A DNA stretch of 32,489 bases from Amphritea sp. Its GTDB lineage: Bacteria; Pseudomonadota; Gammaproteobacteria; Pseudomonadales; Balneatricaceae. The notes under the pieces are model-generated. The model saw nothing but the letters and a program-made list of their open reading frames with translations, ran no database searches and was not told the origin of the DNA. The stretch is from positions 1 to 32,489 of the forward strand of contig JAOXSA010000006.1 in NCBI GenBank assembly GCA_025800245.1, written 5' to 3'. The position numbers and the translations under genes are program-made. Of the stretch, positions 28,820 to 32,489 are shown piece after piece. Every line of letters starts with the position of its first letter. Positions within the stretch are counted from its first letter, which is position 1.

Positions 28820-29476
28820 GTGGCAGAGATGCGCACCGAAGAAGAGCAGGTTGAAGCGTTAAAGAACTGGTGGAAAGAGAACGGTAAGTCTCTGGTACTG
28901 GGTATCGCAGCGGCGCTGGCTATCGTGTTTGGCTATAAAGGCTGGCAGGGGCAGCAGCAGGCGGAAGCTGAGAATGCAGCAGTGCTGTATCAGAATCTGA
29001 TTCAGGCTGTGGCTATTGCCAGTGCACCACAAGCTACCGATGAACAGCGTGCGACAGCCACTCACCTGGTTGGTTCGCTGAAAGAAGATTACAGTGATTC
29101 TGCCTATGCCCGTTTTGCCGCAATGCTGGGTGCTCGACTGGCTGTGGATAAAGGTGATTATGATTCAGCAGTGACTGAACTGGACTGGGTACTGGCAAAT
29201 TCACCGGATGCAGTGATGAAAGTCGTGGCTTCCATGCGCAAAGCACGAGTAGTTGCTGCTCAGGGTGATACCGCTGCCGCGCTGGCACTGCTGAATGGTC
29301 TCAGTGAAAAAAGTTTCCAGGTGAGCCTGGAAGAACTGAAGGGGGATCTTCACCTTCAGGCGGGAGACCGCGCCCAGGCCCATGCCTCTTACCAGCAGGC
29401 AGTGGATCTGGCTACAGAGGGTGCGCGTCCTGTGTTGCAGATGAAACTGGATAATCTGGCTGTAGAGGAAGAATAA
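28820..29476 (+). CDS. yfgM: YfgM/AncA-like membrane-anchored TPR protein
   Basis: 218 residues. Short cytoplasmic N-terminus (MAEMRTEEEQVEALKNWWKENG), one membrane segment at about 24-39, then a periplasmic TPR-like domain. E. coli YfgM associates with the SecYEG translocon and PpiD and takes part in periplasmic chaperone traffic. The GTG start follows GGAGTAAGTT. It abuts bamB directly: the stop at 29474-29476 is followed immediately by the bamB ATG, consistent with coupled translation. Confidence 0.94.
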   Translation: MAEMRTEEEQVEALKNWWKENGKSLVLGIAAALAIVFGYKGWQGQQQAEAENAAVLYQNLIQAVAIASAPQATDEQRATATHLVGSLKEDYSDSAYARFAAMLGARLAVDKGDYDSAVTELDWVLANSPDAVMKVVASMRKARVVAAQGDTAAALALLNGLSEKSFQVSLEELKGDLHLQAGDRAQAHASYQQAVDLATEGARPVLQMKLDNLAVEEE

Positions 29477-30625
29477 ATGAAACGGATCGGTCAAATTCTG
29501 GCAGTTGGGTGTTGTGCTCTGACACTGACCGCTTGCGGTTGGTGGGGCGGTGAAGTTGAAATCGAGCCGGCTAAGCTGGTTTCCTTCGAGCAGGAAAAGA
29601 AAGTCAAGAAGCTGTGGAGTACATCCATTGGTTCTGGTCTAGGTCAGAAGTACAACAAACTGACTGTAGGTATTAATGGCGAGACGCTGTTCGCGACCGA
29701 TGCGCAGGGTAATGTCAGTGCTATCAGCCGGGATAATGGTAAGAAGCTCTGGAGTATCGATCTGGATACCGCCATTCTGGGTGGTGTCGGTGTTGGCTTC
29801 GAACAGGTAGCGGTTTCTACTGAAGCGGGTGAGATCGTAATGCTGAGCTCTGCTGACGGATCTGAATTGTGGCGTCAGCAACTGAGTTCAGAAACACTGA
29901 GTCCGGTACAGATGAACACCGATCTTGCGGTTGCTCAGCTGCAGAACGGTAAACTGGTTGCAATGGATATTCAGACCGGTGAGCGTCGCTGGACATATGA
30001 TAGCCAGATTCCTCGTCTGACATTGCGCGGTACCAGCGCGCCGATTGTTGCTGCTAACCTGACAATTGCGGGTTTTGCGAATGGTAAACTGGTTGCTGTT
30101 CGTAACGATAACGGTGCTGAAGTCTGGGAACGTCAGGTGGTAATTCCATCAGGTCAGTCAGAGCTTGAACGTATTGTTGATATCGATGCGAAGCCTCTGT
30201 ACAGCGATGGTGTGATCTACATTGTCAGCTATCAGGGACGTCTGGTGGCTGTTAATGCCCAGGATTCTAAAATTATCTGGGCGCAGGATGTTTCCAGTTA
30301 CCAGAGTCTGGCGGCAGGTTTCGGTAATGTCTATGTCAGTGAGAGCAACAGCTTTATTCAGGCATTTGATCAGCGCAGTAGCGCGAGCGTCTGGCGTCAG
30401 ACCGCGCTGGAATACCGTGAAACTACCGCCCCGGCAGTTTTGGGTAATACTGTAGTTGTGGGTGACTATGCGGGCTATCTGCATTTTATGTCCCAGATCG
30501 ACGGACATTTTGTTGCGCGCTATCAGGTTGATTCTTCTGGTATCCGTGGTGATATGCGCAGTGTCGATGACACGCTTTATGTACTGACAAATGGTGGCCG
30601 ACTGGCTGCGCTGCAACTGAACTAA
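29477..30625 (+). CDS. bamB: Outer membrane assembly lipoprotein BamB
   Basis: 382 residues. BamB is a lipoprotein of the BAM complex that inserts beta-barrel proteins into the outer membrane. The signal peptide ends at lipobox LTAC (lipidated C20). The mature part shows repeated beta-propeller PQQ-like blades (for example GNVSAISRDNGKKLWSIDL, ADGSELWRQQL, TGERRWTYD, NGAEVWERQV, DSKIIWAQDV, SSASVWRQ), consistent with eight blades. The gene starts immediately after the yfgM stop and is followed by a strong terminator. Confidence 0.97.
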   Translation: MKRIGQILAVGCCALTLTACGWWGGEVEIEPAKLVSFEQEKKVKKLWSTSIGSGLGQKYNKLTVGINGETLFATDAQGNVSAISRDNGKKLWSIDLDTAILGGVGVGFEQVAVSTEAGEIVMLSSADGSELWRQQLSSETLSPVQMNTDLAVAQLQNGKLVAMDIQTGERRWTYDSQIPRLTLRGTSAPIVAANLTIAGFANGKLVAVRNDNGAEVWERQVVIPSGQSELERIVDIDAKPLYSDGVIYIVSYQGRLVAVNAQDSKIIWAQDVSSYQSLAAGFGNVYVSESNSFIQAFDQRSSASVWRQTALEYRETTAPAVLGNTVVVGDYAGYLHFMSQIDGHFVARYQVDSSGIRGDMRSVDDTLYVLTNGGRLAALQLN

Positions 30626-30642
30626 CAGGTTTCAGCTTGTCG

Positions 30643-30685
30643 GGCGGCTATCCGTTTTTCAGCGGATAGCCGCCGTTTTATTTTT
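30643..30685 (+). terminator. Strong rho-independent terminator between bamB and der
   Basis: A perfect 12-bp stem, GGCGGCTATCCG (30643-30654) with CGGATAGCCGCC (30663-30674), has an 8-nt loop and is followed by GTTTTATTTTT. It lies in a gene pair that is often co-transcribed, so der probably depends on read-through or on its own promoter in the 32 bp before its ATG. Confidence 0.88.
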
Positions 30686-30717
30686 GTGAACTTGATTTTC
30701 TGATTGGTAAAAAGATT

Positions 30718-32133
30718 ATGCTTCCGGTAATTGCACTTGTAGGTCGTCCGAATGTGGGCAAGTCAACTCTGTTCAACAGACTGACGAAAAGCCGTGACGC
30801 CCTGGTGGCAGACTATTCAGGTCTGACCCGTGACCGGAAGTACGGCGAAGGTCAGTTGGGTGGTCGTGACTACATTGTGATCGATACCGGTGGTATTTCC
30901 GGCGATGAAGAGGGTATCGATTACAAAATGGCGGAGCAGTCGCTGCTGGCTATCGAAGAAGCAGATATTGTCCTGTTTCTGGTTGATGGTCGTGCAGGTC
31001 TCAACCCGGCGGATGAGATGATTGCTGATCATCTGCGTCGCTGTCAGAAAGAGTCTCACCTGATTGTTAATAAGACCGACGGTATTGACCCTGAAGTGGC
31101 TATGGCAGATTTTCATACCCTGGGTTTGTCCCAGCCACTGCCAATCGCCGCATCCCATGGTCGTGGTGTTACCCAGCTGATTGAGCATGTACTGGCTGAA
31201 ATCCCGGAGCCTGAAGAGGATGAAGATGAAGAGCTGGGGCCGCGTCAGAAAAAGATCGCTATTGTGGGGCGGCCAAATGTAGGTAAGTCGACGCTGGTCA
31301 ACCGTATCCTGGGTGAAGACCGGGTCGTGGTGTTCGATCAGGCGGGTACAACCCGTGACAGTATCTATATTCCTTTCGAGCGGGAAGGTGAGCCTTATAC
31401 GCTGATCGATACCGCAGGTGTGCGCCGACGTAAGAATGTTCGTGAGGCTGTCGAAAAATTCTCAATTATCAAAACCCTGCGTGCGATCCAGGATGCCAAC
31501 GTTGTTGTTCTGGTTATTGATGCCCATGAAGGAGTATCTGAGCAGGACCTGCATATGCTGGGATACGTGCTGGATGCCGGTCGTTCACTCGTAATCGCGC
31601 TGAACAAGTGGGACGGTATGACCGGTGAGGAGAAAGAAGAGGTTCGTGATCAACTGCGCCGTCGCCTGGACTTTGTTTCATTTGCCCGCATGCACTTTAT
31701 TTCTGCGCTTCACGGGAGTGGTGTAGGTAACCTGTTTGAGTCAGTTGATGAAGCTTATGAGTTTGCCATGACCAAGTGGCCAACCAATAAACTGACCCGG
31801 CTGCTTGAAGATATCGTTGCTGACCATCAGCCACCAATGGTTCGTGGTAATCGCATCAAGCTGCGTTATGCCCACCAGGGTGGATCAAACCCGCCAGTGA
31901 TTGTTATTCACGGTAACCAGACCAATGAACTGCCTGGTTCCTATAAGCGTTACCTCGAGAATAAGTTCACCAAAGTGCTGGGTATCAAAGGTACGCCACT
32001 GCGGTTTGAATTTAAGAGCAGCGAAAACCCGTTCAAAGATAAGAAGAACGTACTGACCAAGCGGCAGCAGATGAAGAAACTCAGACAGAAGCTGCATAAC
32101 GATAAGATGAAGAAGAGGTCTAAAAAGCGATAA
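30718..32133 (+). CDS. der: Ribosome biogenesis GTPase Der (EngA)
   Basis: 471 residues. Der is a double GTPase required for 50S subunit maturation. G domain 1: GRPNVGKS (9-16), DTGG, NKTDG. An acidic linker (EPEEDEDEE) follows. G domain 2: GRPNVGKS (about 184-191), [13 protein letters not shown]. The C-terminal KH-like domain spans about 360-445 ([15 protein letters not shown]), and a very basic tail ends KKRSKKR. The last codons and the stop lie inside a perfect 13-bp hairpin (32124-32152). Confidence 0.98.
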   Translation: MLPVIALVGRPNVGKSTLFNRLTKSRDALVADYSGLTRDRKYGEGQLGGRDYIVIDTGGISGDEEGIDYKMAEQSLLAIEEADIVLFLVDGRAGLNPADEMIADHLRRCQKESHLIVNKTDGIDPEVAMADFHTLGLSQPLPIAASHGRGVTQLIEHVLAEIPEPEEDEDEELGPRQKKIAIVGRPNVGKSTLVNRILGEDRVVVFDQAGTTRDSIYIPFEREGEPYTLIDTAGVRRRKNVREAVEKFSIIKTLRAIQDANVVVLVIDAHEGVSEQDLHMLGYVLDAGRSLVIALNKWDGMTGEEKEEVRDQLRRRLDFVSFARMHFISALHGSGVGNLFESVDEAYEFAMTKWPTNKLTRLLEDIVADHQPPMVRGNRIKLRYAHQGGSNPPVIVIHGNQTNELPGSYKRYLENKFTKVLGIKGTPLRFEFKSSENPFKDKKNVLTKRQQMKKLRQKLHNDKMKKRSKKR

Positions 32134-32152
32134 TGCAGAGCATTATCGCTTT
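32124..32152 (+). terminator. Hairpin spanning the der stop codon
   Basis: AAAGCGATAATGC (32124-32136), loop AGA, GCATTATCGCTTT (32140-32152) form a perfect 13-bp stem that contains the TAA stop (32131-32133). Only three T follow, so termination is likely weak; it could instead stabilise the mRNA 3' end. Confidence 0.6.
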
Positions 32153-32196
32153 CAGTGGCGAGACCGGCAGGCAAAGCCTGCCTCGCTAGTGGCTGG
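32153..32196 (+). repeat. REP-like palindromic unit A
   Basis: Core hairpin GGCAGGC-aaa-GCCTGCC (32166-32182) with an outer GCGA/TCGC pairing and an unpaired GACC on the 5' side. It matches unit C (minus strand, 32397-32354) at 37 of 44 positions, and the difference inside the core stem is compensatory (C-G for A-T). Confidence 0.7.
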
Positions 32197-32222
32197 ACCG
32201 GAAGCTGAAGCTTCCTTGCTCG
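32194..32222 (+). repeat. REP-like palindromic unit B
   Basis: GGACCGGAAGCTGAAGCTTC (32196-32215 region) folds as GGAAGCT-ga-AGCTTCC (32200-32215). It shares the GGACCGGAAG head and the CTTCCTTGC tail with unit C but has a shorter, different loop. Confidence 0.6.
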
Positions 32223-32228
32223 AAACAG

Positions 32229-32266
32229 TAAAACATAAAACCGCCGTCAGGCGGTTTTATGTTTTA
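32229..32266. terminator. Bidirectional terminator, 17-bp perfect stem
   Basis: The arm 32229-32245 (ending AAAACCGCC) is exactly complementary to 32250-32266 (starting GGCGGTTTT), with loop GTCA. GC-rich top and T-rich descending arm on both strands make it a likely terminator for der and for anything read leftward. Confidence 0.85.
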
Positions 32267-32353
32267 AGAGGTTGGCTTCTTTTAGAAAAGAACACTGGTC
32301 TCTCTCACAACGCGCGTTTCCACACTGCTTATATAAAAGGCTCTTTCTAGCCA

Positions 32354-32397
32354 CCCGCCACTCGCAAGGAAGGCTTTGCCTTCCGGTCCCGCGACTG
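32354..32397 (-). repeat. REP-like palindromic unit C (inverted)
   Basis: Read leftward it gives CAGTCGCGGGACCGGAAGGC followed by AAAGCCTTCCTTGCGAGTGG. The core hairpin is GGAAGGC-aaa-GCCTTCC. With unit A it makes 44-bp imperfect inverted repeats bounding a 245-bp segment. No transposase or RAYT gene is visible nearby. Confidence 0.7.
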
Positions 32398-32416
32398 TCC
32401 TTTCTAAGGCTTCGCA

Positions 32417-32482
32417 ATTATTTCACTTTTTTGTAACTTTTTTACAAACCCCTGTTGACTCTAAACCTCCCGTCTGTAGAAT
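32417..32482 (+). promoter_or_regulatory. Strong sigma70 promoter of rRNA/tRNA type at the window edge
   Basis: TTGACT (32455-32460) and TAGAAT (32477-32482), 16 bp apart, followed by the GC-rich ACGCCTC. The upstream 32417-32450 is A/T-rich (UP-element-like) and includes TTGTAA-5 nt-TTACAA (32431-32447). The combination of UP region, near-consensus -35, TGTAGAATACGCC-type -10 and GC-rich discriminator is typical of stringently controlled stable-RNA promoters. The transcript lies beyond the window. Confidence 0.65.
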
Positions 32483-32489
32483 ACGCCTC

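Larger units (their letters stand above)
32134..32489. other. Gene-free 356-bp region after der
   Basis: No coding frame of note. The region holds the der hairpin, REP-like units A and B, the 17-bp-stem terminator, a featureless stretch (about 32267-32345), REP-like unit C and the terminal promoter. Confidence 0.8.

Noticed and set aside
32153-32397. Insertion sequence with 44-bp terminal inverted repeats
   Set aside because: The 245-bp interior has no open frame for a transposase and I see no flanking target-site duplication; a REP/BIME-like cluster fits better.
32134-32489. tRNA or small RNA gene in the final spacer
   Set aside because: No cloverleaf or T-loop consensus (GGTTCRANNC) is visible; the hairpins are better explained as terminators and REP-like units.

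Overview
This window is a densely packed, vertically inherited housekeeping stretch from a gammaproteobacterium. The gene content and order (queG | nnr-tsaE-amiB-mutL-miaA-hfq-hflX-hflK-hflC-DUF2065-hisZ-purA | suhB | trmJ | iscRSUA-hscBA-fdx-iscX | ndk-rlmN-pilF-rodZ-hisS-yfgM-bamB-der), the moderate GC content, the presence of hisZ and the Pseudomonas-type iscX-ndk junction suggest a marine Oceanospirillales/Oceanospirillaceae-like lineage. That placement is inferred from synteny and protein character. There is no prophage, plasmid, transposase, CRISPR array, secretion system or biosynthetic cluster.

Layout. Positions 1-1935 hold a GAF-GGDEF-EAL cyclic-di-GMP protein with a broken GGDEF motif and an intact EAL site, convergent with queG at 1939-3075. 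A divergent spacer (3076-3247) carries five 14-bp tandem repeats. The rightward block at 3248-16373 covers metabolite repair (nnr), tRNA t6A synthesis (tsaE), cell separation (amiB), mismatch repair (mutL), tRNA modification (miaA), the RNA chaperone Hfq, ribosome rescue (hflX), the HflKC membrane complex, a small membrane protein, hisZ and purA. A bidirectional terminator separates purA from the leftward suhB (16477-17289). Rightward again come trmJ, then the isc Fe-S operon behind a promoter that overlaps a Type-1-like IscR site. After a terminator follow ndk, rlmN, pilF, rodZ, hisS, yfgM, bamB, another terminator, and der. The last 356 bases contain no gene. They hold an array of palindromes, including three related REP-like units, and end in a consensus-like promoter that resembles rRNA/tRNA promoters and fires out of the window.

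How the genes work together. IscR, IscS, IscU, IscA, HscB, HscA, Fdx and IscX form a complete Fe-S assembly line. QueG and RlmN encoded here carry 4Fe-4S clusters and are likely clients. MiaA, TsaE, TrmJ, QueG and RlmN are all tRNA (or rRNA) modification factors. AmiB, RodZ, BamB, PilF and YfgM act at the envelope.

I did not find an obviously new multi-gene system. The points most worth a second look are: a SuhB in which several inositol-phosphatase catalytic residues are replaced, suggesting it keeps only the transcription-antitermination role; the covarying REP-like palindromes next to the terminal promoter; the five-copy 14-bp repeat between queG and nnr; and the absence of ispG from its usual place between rodZ and hisS.
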